Origin: Kalaharituber pfeilii
Taxonomy: Eukaryota > Ascomycota > Pezizomycetes > Pezizales > Pezizaceae
NCBI GenBank assembly: GCA_015179045.1
Contig: WHUZ01000013.1
Span: 682,001-746,000, forward strand
Direction of reading: 5' to 3'
DNA: 64,000 nucleotides
Shown here: piece by piece, positions 22,521 through 33,935 of the stretch
Layout: the number at the start of each line of letters is the position of its first letter
How positions within the stretch are numbered: position 1 is the stretch's first letter
Notes under the pieces: model-generated
What the model was told of the DNA's origin: nothing
Database searches by the model: none
Seen by the model: only the letters and a program-made list of their open reading frames with translations
Made by a program: the position numbers and the translations under genes

Positions 22521-24934
22521 GAATGTTCAGGAGAGAAATCCAACTCGCCTCGTTTGAAGACTTCACATTGCAAAGCTGGGGGCAACGCGCGTCCACCTAA
22601 TCTATTTCCCGAAGTGGCTGTCGGAGTGCAACCTGACAAGCCGTCAGGGCAGTAACCCAGACTACCGGGGCAAGCTCTCAGCAAAAGCTCCACACTTACC
22701 GATGCCCATTCAATATCATCTGTGATGCCAAGGTTTCTTCCATGCATGCAGACGGTCAGCAACTTAAGTACCTGGAACCATGTTCCACACCACTGTCCAA
22801 CTCAACCTGGAATAAAACAGTATATATACAAAAGTAGTCAACTGCAAGGTGTGTCCGGTATTTCCTTCACTCCAAGACTCTCTTTCTTCTCAATTCAAAC
22901 AAACTTACCCTAAACTAAAGTAAAATCACGCCCAGATACTGGCACAACGCTTACTGCTTTCACCAAAACCAAATCAACCAGTCAGGAGGCTCCTACAGTG
23001 CACATGTGAGTATTGCTCAGGATATCGTGAATTTGTTTACAATGTATAAGGTTTCCGGGGCTGGGTGCCGAACGTGATGTGAATGATGAGATTGACTGTA
23101 TGTTAGATATCAGACAGTAACCCACCGATCGCGATCTTCTGTCTGTTGCACCAAAAGATAGGCTAGCAAGCGGCTGGGCAAGAGACTAAGGCCCGCAACG
23201 CTGCACGCTGCCGTTGACGTCAGTTGGACTACTTGAAGGTGTTCGGGCTCGTGGCACCAGGGCTCCTGGGCTGCTTGCCTCTCTGTCAGGTGAGCAACCT
23301 AACATAGATATATACTTCTTATTACTTTGAAGCTCCCGGATTTGTCTCAAACGTCATGGCCAATAGATAGCACATCCATACAGGCGGATGCCCAGAAGCC
23401 CATCTGAATGCCAAGTAATGGTGCACGTGTGGTGAAGAACTTACCTACCGCAGGTCTGTATACTACGGTTAGATATATCTGACTCTCTCGGAAATTAAGG
23501 CCATCTTCGGGGTACGGTATACTATCTCCGTCTACCATGCCCTAAGAAACCTAAGGATGTTGTGCTCCCTACCTCTATAGTAGGTAGAAATATATATACC
23601 CAATATCAAGAAAAAAGAATCCTGCAATTGTTTCCGCTTCCTAGTTCGGCTCTGCAACACCCAGGCTTCAGAGCTCTTGTCGAATGACGGTGCCGGCCCA
23701 TGATGACAAAAAAAAGGCCTGGACCGCCTGCTGGGCCACAGGTATATATGGCACAGTCATTAGATCTATATGTTAACCCACCTACAAGTATCTTCATCAG
23801 CCGCGTCCAATTCCACCAAAGTCACCCCGCGGGCATAACCAAGAATTGAAGATGGTAAAGTAACGGAAGAAAAAAGGCGAATTTTACAATCACACCGATA
23901 AGCAGTACAGGATCTGGATAACCAGCTAGAGCGCAATGCCACAGACGTACGCTCTTCCGATCCGTGAGTTCAACAAGAAAAACTCAACGACTGAGAATGC
24001 ATTGATTTTCTCAGGTGACACTGATCCATGGTACAATGTTGCTGTTAATTGGAACCGGAACTTTTACAAATGCATCCTTGTCCTGTTATGCATGGCATCT
24101 TTCTTTTTTGCTTTTCTCAACCCGATACAGCAGTGCTCTCGCTTGGACGCTACCCTTTCGAGCAAGATGGCAACTCCCAACTTGGAAGTACGGAGCTTGT
24201 TTACCGAACCGGCCCGGCCCAGTAAAATAGTGCGAGATACCACTCCTTCTTTGTGTTTATTTGCTCTTTCGAGTCCTTTATGCATGCATAGAAACCCACG
24301 GTAGAGAAGTAAGTAGTATGCGCAACATCGTACATGACGAATTGCCGTCCAACCATACCCAGCCCAATCTGGGAATCCATTGCCAATCATATACCCTTTT
24401 TTGGACCAATGCAGGGCTGCTTGCAGCGAAATTTTCATATAACTTTGTATACGGAGGCACAAGAGCACGAAAACGAGAACTCACAACTCAAATGAAGAAG
24501 CGATAGGCTGGGAGAGCACTGAGAGACCTCCTCTCGCAACGTTTCATTATGAACTTTCTTCGATCTAACTCTAGATATATGCTGTGCCTCGATTTTGACT
24601 CCTAAACAAGGTGAAGCACCGGCAGGAAGTTGTTCTAAACTGGTTAGTTGAACCTTCTTGTTAAGTATATAAATGTATCTGCAAGAGGTAGGTCCATATA
24701 CGTATGTATGTGCACGCGCACGCCATCTGGAGCTTTAGTATATAAGTCTAGATTTCCCTGCATGCGTCTACCGGATTATCAGACATCAAATAACGGTCAG
24801 CATATTTCAGACTAGAATTTGAGGCCGGCACCGCACGTCACTTATTCCTATTCACCCGCGGCCACACAGCTACAGGTAATAGTGAGCTCTCAATTCCAGT
24901 ACAGCTACCGTTTGCTGAAGTTTTGCTGATCGCG
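22521..24934. other. Gene-poor stretch, nothing supported
   Basis: Only short overlapping frames on both strands, with no domain or signal peptide. A homopolymer A run lies near 22278-22294. Confidence 0.3.
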
Positions 24935-25864
24935 ATGTCAAAACTCGCAGTTCTCCAGACTAAATTGAGCAATAAACCTTGCAACCTGAGACTACCTTGC
25001 AACATGGGTGCATCACTGTGTGGTTTGGTGCCGCGTGCTTCCACCAGCACCAGGGACGCCGCGAATCACCGGAAATGCAGTCACTCAAGTACTTCCGGCT
25101 CTTGCGGACGAAGTGTAAAACTTGCCGATGATTCGACTTCGCTAACAATAACGCCAGACGCAAATTCCAGCAGTCCTGCTCCAATTGAATGGACACAGGA
25201 ATTTTATTTAGACCAGCCAGGAGAATCGGCAACTGCATCCTTTCTTGAGGCGATTCAACGCAGAACATTAACACCGGCACCAGACTCACAGGAGGATATC
25301 TCAGTCGTATCGCTATACCATTCCTATCTCAGAGGGCATGCTGAGATGGTCTCAAGGCCGAAGACGCCTGGCACATATGCATCTCGCTCGTTGTCAAACA
25401 CATCTGGATCTACAACGGGCTCCCCTAATCGACCAAAGCGGCCCGCCACACCGCACCGGCCGTCCCCACTAGGGCCAGGATTGGAGACTTTGAACCAAAG
25501 GCCATCGCAGCACAACCTCAAGAAGCCCGCAACGCAATCAGACAAGAGGCGGGGAATGGTAGAGGCATCGGTAGAGCATCCCCGAAGTTATACACCAAAG
25601 AGTCCCGCGATGACAGCTACCACTACCACCCCGAGGTCAGGTCTTCAGGGCGCCGGGATCAAATCACTCCCAAGCCTAAGAACCATGGAATCCAGGCCTA
25701 TTGAGAACATGAGATTCGTCACAAGTGCGCTAGACATTGAGGATCCTCCTAAGCCAGCAAGCCCAACCTCGACCTGCACGGTCAAAACTCAGGGCACAGT
25801 TACAGTCATAACTGGCAGAGATGCGGGAGGAGGGGAAAGTTGGGGGATGATCTCTTGGAGGTAG
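24935..25864 (+). CDS. Ser/Pro/Thr-rich protein, possibly N-myristoylated
   Basis: Single open frame of 309 codons from the ATG at 24935. An internal ATG at 25004 would start MGASLCGLVPRASTSTR, which fits the N-myristoylation rule (Gly2, small residue at 6), with Cys6 available for palmitoylation. The rest is low-complexity and probably disordered, with one more ordered patch (EWTQEFYLDQPGESATASFL, ISVVSLYHSYLRGHAEM) and many S/T-P sites. I recognise no family. Expression is plausible because the frame stays open for 930 bp of biased but non-repetitive sequence. Which start is used decides whether it is membrane-anchored. Confidence 0.6.
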   Translation: MSKLAVLQTKLSNKPCNLRLPCNMGASLCGLVPRASTSTRDAANHRKCSHSSTSGSCGRSVKLADDSTSLTITPDANSSSPAPIEWTQEFYLDQPGESATASFLEAIQRRTLTPAPDSQEDISVVSLYHSYLRGHAEMVSRPKTPGTYASRSLSNTSGSTTGSPNRPKRPATPHRPSPLGPGLETLNQRPSQHNLKKPATQSDKRRGMVEASVEHPRSYTPKSPAMTATTTTPRSGLQGAGIKSLPSLRTMESRPIENMRFVTSALDIEDPPKPASPTSTCTVKTQGTVTVITGRDAGGGESWGMISWR

Positions 25865-27213
25865 ATCCCCTTTCCCACGCTGCCCTCACAGCGCAGTCCG
25901 ACGTATATAGTATATAGTTTTGCTACTGGGAGTTTAGGCCTTGGGGATATTTCGGTTTTTTATTTGGGGCTAACGGCGATAGGAAAGAATGTATATATAG
26001 TTTTTGAACCTACTTGAAGAGGCCATTCCTTTTTTTTTATTATTTTATTCCTTTTATTCATTCATTGCGGCCTAGTGGTTTTATATTTTCTCAGGTCTTC
26101 TATGTTCCCGATTCTAAATAAATTGGCTGAAAACCGAAAGGTGTGGCTTGAACTTAAAATTTCGTAAGCTTAGTCGAACATGCAGCGTTATTTGTACTGT
26201 AAGTAGAACTTGGTAAGCTACCCGGTCGGATATATTCACACAACTATTTATCTAATATAAGAAATATGTAAAAAAGGCCGCAATAGCATGAAATCTCAAT
26301 CTTCATTGGTGAAACTGGTAGCCAATCGTACAAGCGTGCACATGATCTTGTCTAAAGACGTGATTTCGGCCGTTCGGATTCTTGGAGGTTATTCTTCTTG
26401 ACTGGACACATGCGACTCAGCAATTGGTCAGGCAGCAGAGTGAGAATAAATTAACCGGTGAGTACCATGAATGGTTCTCACTGGAATGTGATCTTTGGCA
26501 ACCGATTGGTATCATGCGCATTTTCATCTCGGAAACGAATAAGACACATCATTTTGTCCAAAATGATTTTCCTAGCTTTCGAACGAGATTAATCGTGATC
26601 AGCACATGGAATTGTTTACCATGTTGGTGCCTGCGGAGCAGATCCCTGCCGTCATTCATCATAGTCATAGCTAGGGTCAGAATGACCCTGCACACAGTTG
26701 GGCATGCACTGCCCTGGAGGTGCACAATGGGTTCTCTTCTACAATCTATACCAGTGTCGCGGAGGACCTCTATTTGCTTCGATAACGAATGGCGTCATGG
26801 ACACACTCTGCAAGGGTGATTCGTAACTGCGGGTTATCATGTAAGTTGTCAATATTTGATTCGTGCAGGGAGCACGGGTCCAAACTTTGGAGCACCGCCC
26901 CGCTGGTGTTGGCTCCACTCATGCCTGCTTCTCATGCATCCGCAGCCGTCATCACAAGTCCCTGGCGTCGGAGCAATTTGATGATCGTATCGCGGCTGAT
27001 CATGCGTATTTGGGTGGGGCAACACTATGAATCTGTATAACAATGTAAGCGTCCCCACTACTACGCATAATCCTCTGTCAGCTTCCTTGCCTTCAACTCT
27101 AAAAATAAAAGATCAACGTCCTCCATCTATCGCAGTTATTTCTTAGTTCTTCCCCACTTGTAGTTCCTAGTCGGCCTACAGCTCTCGAGCATCGCTTTAG
27201 GAATTCATACATC
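25865..27213. other. Intergenic; no gene supported
   Basis: Presumably the 3' UTR of the gene ending at 25864 and the promoter of the gene at 27214 (AT-rich AAAAATAAAAG about 110 bp upstream of its ATG). A 145-codon frame near 26382-26819 has no recognisable feature. Confidence 0.3.
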
Positions 27214-27885
27214 ATGTCCTCAATGAAGCCCGACGTCATTTATGAACCCATCGACTATCGGACACTGTCAAAGAAAGAAAAATTCCGATACCTCATCACG
27301 TCAATGAGAAAACCTCAATTCGACCGTCGTCGGTCAATAGCTGAAGCCGATTGTGAGGCGGAGCAGGAGTTGGCGGCGTCAAAAATAGATATATCTGAGG
27401 TCAGCGATGTAGAAAGAGCTGAGGAAAGTTTTCGACAGCCAACCCCGCGCCAGCGATTGGTAGAGGAACTACAGCAGCTCGATGAATTTTGGAGTTTTAA
27501 GCCAATCCCAAAAGACAATATCATGATCTATTCAAGATACTCCCACTCTAGGACCACACTATCGGGCGCTTCGTCACCCACTTTGTCGGAGGTTGAATCT
27601 TTCTCTCCCCCTTGTGTTTACTCACCAATCACTCATCGTGATGGAGTTCAAACCCCACAAACTGACACTATCAAAGAGGAGCCAGGAACGGACCCCGTCT
27701 GGGAAATGGTGGGTAGGGATGTCGATCTAAGTTCTCCACAGGAGAATAAGCGAGCGAACCGGAAACCGAAGAATCGAATTTCCCACCCTCTCCGCTTACC
27801 TCATGCACGGAGGAATTTAGGATTTCAAGTTCGTCCACCGTCAGATCTCACCGAGGAGGTCTTTGGAGTGACTTTGCACACATAG
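27214..27885 (+). CDS. Small hydrophilic protein, unknown
   Basis: 223 aa from ATG to stop, single exon. It has an ordered-looking N-terminus (YEPIDYRTLSKKEKFRYLIT) with basic RKPQFDRRRS, an acidic middle with EELQQLDEFWSFKPIPKDN, then Ser/Pro-rich sequence. A psi-K-x-E sumoylation-like site is visible in IKEEPG. A basic C-terminal part follows (RANRKPKNR, RLPHARRN). No catalytic motif, signal peptide or membrane segment. The composition would suit a nuclear or regulatory protein, but that is a guess. Confidence 0.6.
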   Translation: MSSMKPDVIYEPIDYRTLSKKEKFRYLITSMRKPQFDRRRSIAEADCEAEQELAASKIDISEVSDVERAEESFRQPTPRQRLVEELQQLDEFWSFKPIPKDNIMIYSRYSHSRTTLSGASSPTLSEVESFSPPCVYSPITHRDGVQTPQTDTIKEEPGTDPVWEMVGRDVDLSSPQENKRANRKPKNRISHPLRLPHARRNLGFQVRPPSDLTEEVFGVTLHT

Positions 27886-28700
27886 GCATATTTGCGACAT
27901 TGACAGGAGGGTTTCCGGACCCTGGCACACATTGAAATGGAAATTGGAATTGACTGCTTGGGAAGCATATGGTAGGGGCGGGTTGGGTTGGGTATCTGAG
28001 GGATGGGACAGCATGGTTATACTTCTTGTCAACGGATTAATGTTGAGTACCAAAATCGGAATGGATATGCATAGTTTGGCTGGAGGAAATGGAATATCAT
28101 ATCCAACTCTTGAGAATGGGGAACGAAACTATAGGTCTTAGCTTTGGAATGGCTTAGAATACTGGAAGCTGGGATCAGATTTTAGGCGGAAGTTCTGAGG
28201 ACTATGCGATATGTGATATCTAATTCGAATCATAGAATAGAATTTTGATGCATTCTCATTTCGGACATGTCATTTCCAGCACAACCATTAGTATCTAAAC
28301 TTAATAAGATAAACTGTCCAGAAGCGAGATACCAAACTCAATCATGCTCCTGAGATCCCTATGAGACTATCCCTAAACACGGAGAGTGGCTGTAAAACGG
28401 GTTTCAATCAAGTGTGCAGCTTGTGCCGTTCCCGATGGAACCAGTCGTCAAATGTTCAAGTTCAGGGCTGCAGACACAATTGATGTTGAAAGTGTGAAAT
28501 GTATCCTCTTGAATGAGTAATTATGAGTTAGATGCAAGGGGGTCTGGAAGAGAAGTATCGATTCGCACGTGATTTGGTGGGTCTTTGCCAAGGCTCATAT
28601 GCTGCTACGACAAAAGAGGCAAGTGCTGGAATTCGGATATTCCAGGTCAAGGACCTTCAATGCCACCCTGACTGTTTCACACCGTCACACACAGCTAGGT
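27886..28700. other. Intergenic, no gene seen
   Basis: Nothing supportable before the CTATAGTGAA repeats. Confidence 0.3.
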
Positions 28701-28705
28701 GACCC

Positions 28706-29312
28706 TAGCTATAATGAAACTCTTAATAGTAAAATCCTGGCTATAGTGAAGTAATGGGCGGGATCGGTTGCGCACGCAGCTAAAACGCTCTGGCTACAGT
28801 GAAAAGAAGTGTTATAGTGAAAGTGAAGAACTTTTCAGGACTAATTAATTCAGCTACATGTAAAGTTTACTTGCTATAGTGAAATACCGGGGGGGTGGCG
28901 CCAGTACTGCCTTATGTGATCGGCTTAGTAGAGTGGTAATTTAACTCAAGATATCTTAATAGAAAAAGGAAAAAAAACTTTTAGTGTACCTGACTGCTTC
29001 AATATCATAGGCATGCCATTAGCTTGCCATCAGGATTAGGAAATAATTTGCATAAGTCTTCGGAAGTCATCTCTCTTGGGCATTGTCCCACTTCCTGGCA
29101 AGCGTGACATATCTTCTATTTCTCTAGAGCTGGGCACCCAAAGTGGTGTCGAGAAGACATGATATTGGCAGTTTGGTAAGGAACTGAGTTCACACTTGAA
29201 AGCTGAATATCATACACTGAAAATTTCCACATTTGACAATTTTTTTCACCCCCTGCCTACCTTGGGGGCCAGCACGTGACCCCTCACTATAGTGAAAACT
29301 GGCTATAGTGGT
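28706..29312 (+). repeat. Interval with repeated GCTATAGTGAA boxes; possible pogo-type MITE remnant
   Basis: Variants of GCTATAGTGAA occur at about 28708 (GCTATAATGAAA), 28740 (GCTATAGTGAAG), 28793 (GCTACAGTGAAA), 28812 (TTATAGTGAAAG), 28873 (GCTATAGTGAAA), 29287 (CTATAGTGAAAA) and 29302 (GCTATAGTGG). The right end read in reverse is CAGTTTTCACTATAGTGA, resembling the CAGTTTTCCCTTGCTATACC end of the MITE at 44961-45376. No clean TIR pair or TA duplication was found. Confidence 0.4.
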
Positions 29313-29724
29313 CAGATTCTTGGCCTTCATTATAGCCTGTAGTCAGTTAGGCAGCCTCGCCCGTTCCACTGTATGTCAACACAGGAGAGAATATGGAGCT
29401 CCTCGGATCATAACCGTTCCTTTAGCCGGCACTCGGTGGAACCAGAAACGTGTCAGGGGCTTCCCACCTAAGAACACCTGCAGGGGACGAGAACTCTTTC
29501 GGAAATCTGCAGATTATAGATTTTTCCAGGGCACATTATGATTCAAAGATCGAAATACCAGTAGCATAGACGCGTTCCGGATAACCTTGTCCCCAGCGTT
29601 GCCGATAGGGTCCGGACATGTGCCTCAAAGGATCAAGGAGTCGATTGGACGCATTTGATACACTGATACTATAACCTATATCAACTATTCGAGGAACACT
29701 TCAACAGCGTTCTCAACCTTTAGA

Positions 29725-29730
29725 TATAAA
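29725..29730 (+). promoter_or_regulatory. TATA box
   Basis: TATAAA 165 bp upstream of the ATG at 29890. Confidence 0.4.
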
Positions 29731-29889
29731 TTGATTGATACCGTTCTGGAATCTTTCTGCCCGCTCACTATTAGCCTCATTCAGCGAACAAGCGTAATAC
29801 CTTTCCAACGCTTAGAACATCTATAAACACTCACTTGGTTTACACTGACGCTCGCGACCAACGCATTCTACTTGAACCTTTATCACAAA

Positions 29890-30107
29890 TGTGCTTCATG
29901 GGCAAGTCAGTAAACCGTCGCACCGACGAAGACCTCACGCCTAATCGCCCTAGGGCGCCACCACCAACCAACAGCAATACATCCATTCAAGCAGAGCTTG
30001 ATACCATCAGTGCTACTGCGTTTGCCCTACTTTCGGGATCCAGCACTGGAAAAACCACTTCAAATAAGAAGGAAGCAGCCTCTGTCAGCACAGGGCGAGT
30101 AAAATAA
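29890..30107 (+). CDS. Small protein, 72 aa, unknown
   Basis: Starts MCFMGKSVNRRTDED and ends SVSTGRVK. It is hydrophilic, Pro/Thr/Ser-rich, with a short central helix-like part (IQAELDTISATAFALLSG). The upstream TATA box and clean ATG context make it plausible. It has no domain. The neighbouring gene at 54098 has a similar size, promoter layout and MC start, but I see no real homology. Confidence 0.4.
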
Positions 30108-30713
30108 GATATCGATACGAATGGTATAGTCGGAGACGAAGGACCTACGGAGATGGCAGTCCTTGCAGTGAGGCCAGGAGAAGGAACAGTACTGCACGGG
30201 TGAGGGAGAACGTCATGAGATGAACGAGTGAACTATGACAACATATTTTCGTTTTTTGATTCGCTAATTGCCGATGCCACGTGCACAATTAGCATCTTTC
30301 AGTTTAGCACATTCTAGAATACGGAGATGGGAGCGGAGAGTTGATGGGCGAAGGGTCGAGTTCGTGAATCATGCACTAGCTGTAGTTGAATGGGAGTGCA
30401 AGCCGAATCTTACTTGGAACGAAATGAATGCATATGGAATACTACTGTAATGGGGCCCCTCACAATCGATTGAGAAGCCTTTACAGGTGCAAAAAATGTA
30501 TTGCTAATATTATGCCAGTGGTACTTCCAGCCTTTTAAGGCGCACTTTTCTTATAAAGGCCTGAGCCAGAGGAGGGAAGGAAGCTGGCAGCTCGCAAAGC
30601 TCAATTTCATTGCATATAGATCTGGACATAAGCACAATCTGTATCTTCCCCCGGCCCTCATTATTCCATCCTCTGTAATTGGATACTCAAACTGGACGTC
30701 CGAACCACGAGGC
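30108..30713. other. No gene seen
   Basis: Nothing supportable. Confidence 0.3.
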
Positions 30714-30725
30714 TCCAATGTAATG

Positions 30726-30884
30726 CTCAACCAGGCGAGGGACGGAGAGGATTTCCTACCATCTATTATCTATTCCCAGTTAACTTCCTAACCTTCCATA
30801 TGTACTTACCTAACAACGCCATAGCCCTCGGGGCGGCAAGCGTGTAATGATATTAAAAATAAAAATAAAAATAAAAATAAAAAA
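30726..30884 (+). mobile_element. LINE family 1 insertion with (AAAAAT)n tail
   Basis: Ends CGCCATAGCCCTCGGGGCGG, GTGTAATGATATT and an A-rich tail. Flanks TCCAATGTAATGC (30714) and TCCAATGTATGC (30885) are an imperfect target duplication. Confidence 0.6.
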
Positions 30885-30941
30885 TCCAATGTATGCAACG
30901 CCTTCCTATCAACTTACAGCTAACCTACTATGTATACATGA

Positions 30942-31004
30942 ATCTCGCCATAGCTCATAGGGCGGCATGCGAGTAATGATAATAAAAAAAAAAAAAAAAA
31001 AAAT
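30942..31004 (+). mobile_element. Minimal LINE family 1 insertion
   Basis: CTCGCCATAGCTCATAGGGC, GGCATGCGAGTAATGATAAT and poly(A). Flanks TGTATACATGA (30931-30941) and TGTATATATGA (31005-31015) form an 11-bp duplication with one mismatch. Confidence 0.8.
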
Positions 31005-31059
31005 TGTATATATGACACATCCTAGTACAAGTATTTGCCATTATAGTATCGCATTATGA

Positions 31060-31124
31060 GCTTTTTCTTTTTTATTTAACGTTACATGATCCCGCGTGCG
31101 GCTACTGTATTCGCCATGGCAGGA
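31060..31124 (-). mobile_element. Minimal family 2 retroelement insertion
   Basis: A T-rich tract, then ACGTTACATGATCCCGCGTG and TTCGCCATGGCAGG, the family 2 end on the minus strand. Flanks CGCATTATGA (31050-31059) and CGCATCATGA (31125-31134) form a 10-bp duplication with one mismatch. Confidence 0.75.
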
Positions 31125-31232
31125 CGCATCATGATCTAATTGAATTCACGCCACTGGCCTCCACGAGCAAGCTGAAAGATTGTAAAAGGACCTACATAGC
31201 TACTATGACCCAGCCTTTCTTCGAACACTGCA

Positions 31233-31360
31233 CATTATGCAAAGTTCTTCAAGTTAATGTAAGTTTTGGACTTGTGTCGCGGGATGACTCCGGACAGGTA
31301 GTTCCTTGTACGGTAAGCGGATCGCCAGTGGCGTGCGCTAATATGCAGAGTTTTCAAGGG
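31233..31360 (+). repeat. Left arm of a 2.7-kb-spaced inverted repeat
   Basis: Matches the reverse complement of 33780-33935: CTCCGGACAGGTAGTTCCTT, ACGGTAAGCGGATCGCCAGT, GGCGTGCGCTAATATGCAG. The match weakens toward the outer end. Confidence 0.75.
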
Positions 31361-31413
31361 TGGCGAGCTCGCATGTACCCGAGTACAACTTCATGTATAT
31401 CGAAGATATGAAG

Positions 31414-32033
31414 GGTTATCAGCTTTGCGTCACGTAACCGTTACTTGAGGTTACATGACATAAGCAAATGCTCTGATTGGCTGATTTCGTAACGTGAGAC
31501 AGCCGATCTTGGTTACGGAACGTAACCATGATCACGTAGCCAAATCGTCGCGTTACGACCATAACCTTGCGTAACTTTGGGTAACGCCAAGGATATGCGC
31601 CTGGTTTTTAGCTGACTACAGGGGCCTTTGACCGGTCTTTACCTAAATCAGCAACACATGGATGCATATGCATAAGCACGTGTCTACCACTTCATGAGCA
31701 TCCCCAATCTACGCATGAAAGCTCTCCAGTTTCTACCATCATGAGCCAGCAAACGTCTGCTACAATCACAGCAAGTTCACAAGCTGTTACTCCATGCTCT
31801 GCTACCCCCTCTGGTATCTGACTTAAGTAGCATAGATATGGCATGAGTCTCGATTGCTGTCGTGACTACCTGTTCGATTCTGGCTCTCTCCGATATGCGG
31901 GGCATGTTGATGTTACGGAACGTGACGGTAACGTAGGTTACGCGGGGGACATCAGCGACCCTCCTCTCATTTGGGCTTAGCGGGTTGACAGGGGTTACCT
32001 AACGGAACGGAACGTAACGCAAAGCTGATAACC
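31414..32033. mobile_element. 620-bp MITE-like element rich in GTTACG/CGTAAC
   Basis: The left end GGTTATCAGCTTTGCGTCAC and the right end read inversely, GGTTATCAGCTTTGCGTTAC, form TIRs of at least 20 bp with one mismatch. Both terminal regions are crowded with CGTAAC and its complement (for example 31433-31441, 31505-31525, 31915-31945, 32010-32018). No transposase frame and no clear target duplication. The superfamily is not assignable from what I see. Confidence 0.7.
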
Positions 32034-32443
32034 ACTATGGTTGCTACCCACTCACAGCTTTTCTCTTTCACCTCCGCTGTCGCGGAATCATTTACCAATT
32101 ACAACTTGATAGCCAGGACGCGTGGTCTTTCAACAAAGCCAGCTGCCACTACCTCCGAAGTTGACTATACATCCATTAAGTCTACCAGTAATACAGACCA
32201 TTTATTATGTACTTGTGTTGTTGCTGCGTCCTAAATGGCCGAATAATAAAAAAAGGCTGTTACCACAATTTTGTAAATACTTGGCTGAAGAGCTTTAATA
32301 ATATATAAGGCTCTTGAAAACTGTTCTAGCATATATTTTCTACTTATTCAATAGCTTACCATGCCCACTCTCACTCAGCATTACCTAACATTTAACATTA
32401 CCTATCATCTCGGTCTTATTCTGCTTAGCAATACCTATCCCTT

Positions 32444-32497
32444 ATGTAGGGCGGCACGCGAGTAATGATAAAAAAAAAAAAAAATAAAAAAAAAATA
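32444..32497 (+). mobile_element. Minimal LINE family 1 end
   Basis: GTAGGGCGGCACGCGAGTAA followed by A-tracts broken by a T. Truncated inside the hairpin. No convincing duplication. Confidence 0.6.
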
Positions 32498-32779
32498 TGT
32501 ATATCCTTTTATACCTAAATAGGCAATATGGGGGTATTCCTGTACTTCATTGAAGTACTCCAATTACTGAAGAGCAGTATGCTTTTAATGATGTATTATA
32601 TTATCTTCAATACTATGCATTAGTTACTAGATTTATAGTTGTAGTTTATAAATATCTATGATTCCTCTTTAGCTTCTCCATCCACACTGGCAAATCAAAG
32701 GTCCAATAGCACCCATAAAATAGACAATGACCGACAGAGAAGTACCTACAGATCTACCTATTACAATACCTCAATAGCG

Positions 32780-33205
32780 GCCACAGGACTAATATACTAA
32801 TCAAGGCTGACATCTCCTTCTACGATCATTATATGACCAAGAACAGTTATATGGCACCCTTACTGGTGAGAAGGCAAAGCTTTTTGCATGTTTGGAGAAT
32901 ACTTATACCAGCCACATGCAATGACTGTTTACTAGCACACCTGCTAGTCATGGTACTCAGCTAATTATCCAGCAATTTGTACAACCAGCTTTAAATTAAT
33001 TTCGTCAGAAAAAGACGAAGGGAAAAGCTAAAGCGCATGCTATGACCTCTGCTGAGTTGGCTGAATGAACAGCTGCTGCAAGAAATACTAGAAAGCGCCA
33101 TATGGGAGGCTCCTTAGGTGTAGTTGAGCTTGAGGATACACAAGCTACGCAGGATGTTATTCTTGTTGCATCAAGGTCCCATGTATCTTCCACTGCACCT
33201 ATTTA
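32780..33205 (+). pseudogene. Degenerate transposase C-terminal tail
   Basis: One frame with three stops reads EQLYGTLTGEKAKLFACLEN, then KKTKGKAKAHAMTSAELAE, TAAARNTRKRHMGGSLG and VELEDTQATQDVIL. Lys/Ala-rich tails of this kind end fungal pogo-type transposases, as in the element at 11314. The catalytic part is missing. It lies between the inverted arms at 31233 and 33780. Confidence 0.35.
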
Positions 33206-33779
33206 GTTGTTCAGGTATTCGAGTACCTAATGCACATCGGCTTCGGAAAAGAGAGAAGATTTCTATCGACTATCATACATGTGAAAGAAAAGGAATGCAA
33301 GCAATATGACTCAGCGCCATCTGACTGTTGGTTTCGAGGGTTGCGGAAAAAAAGGCCTAGGGGTTTCCAACCCCCTGTGCCCTTGGCATGCCGAAGGGGC
33401 ATGCCGAAGGGCACGCCGAAGGACCCCCCAGTCTCTCCCTCGCGGAGGTTCGAGTAGCTGGGGTTACGGGGTCGGTGGGTGGGTGACTTCTGCGATTTCG
33501 TATGGCTTGCGAATCGCAGCGGCTTGAGGAGGGAATGCAAGGCCTCTCCTCCCTCTCTATATAGCACGAGGGCAGCACGTGACCATCTCCCTGTGACTTC
33601 CCGAATGGAAAGACCTCTTCTCGTGGCTTGGTGGCGACCGTGGAGGCTCTGTTGGTGGCTTGTTGGTGGCTCGGTCACGGGCCTCCGGGCCAGGGTCGCT
33701 GTCAAGCCTCGTCCATTAGCCTGCGGCCTAACCGCCAAATATAATATCTTAGCTTAGGTACATACCTCTGAATCGTAAT
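33206..33779. other. GC-rich stretch with a short tandem repeat
   Basis: Three copies of a roughly 14-bp unit (GGCATGCCGAAGGG and variants) lie at 33384-33421. The remaining open frames have no recognisable feature. Confidence 0.35.
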
Positions 33780-33935
33780 CCTTGAAAACCCTGCATATTA
33801 GCGCACGCCACTGGCGATCCGCTTACCGTACAAGGAACTACCTGTCCCTGAGCGGACAGGCAAAAAGTACCTGTCCGGAGTCATCCCGCTTGTGTCGTTT
33901 TATTTCCAATAAAATTCTAGAACTTTTGCATATAA
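33780..33935 (-). repeat. Right arm of the inverted repeat paired with 31233-31360
   Basis: Reads CCTTGAAAACCCTGCATATT, AGCGCACGCCACTGGCGATC and AGGTACCTGTCCG-like sequence, including a short local duplication of the CCTGTCC box not present in the left arm. Confidence 0.75.
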
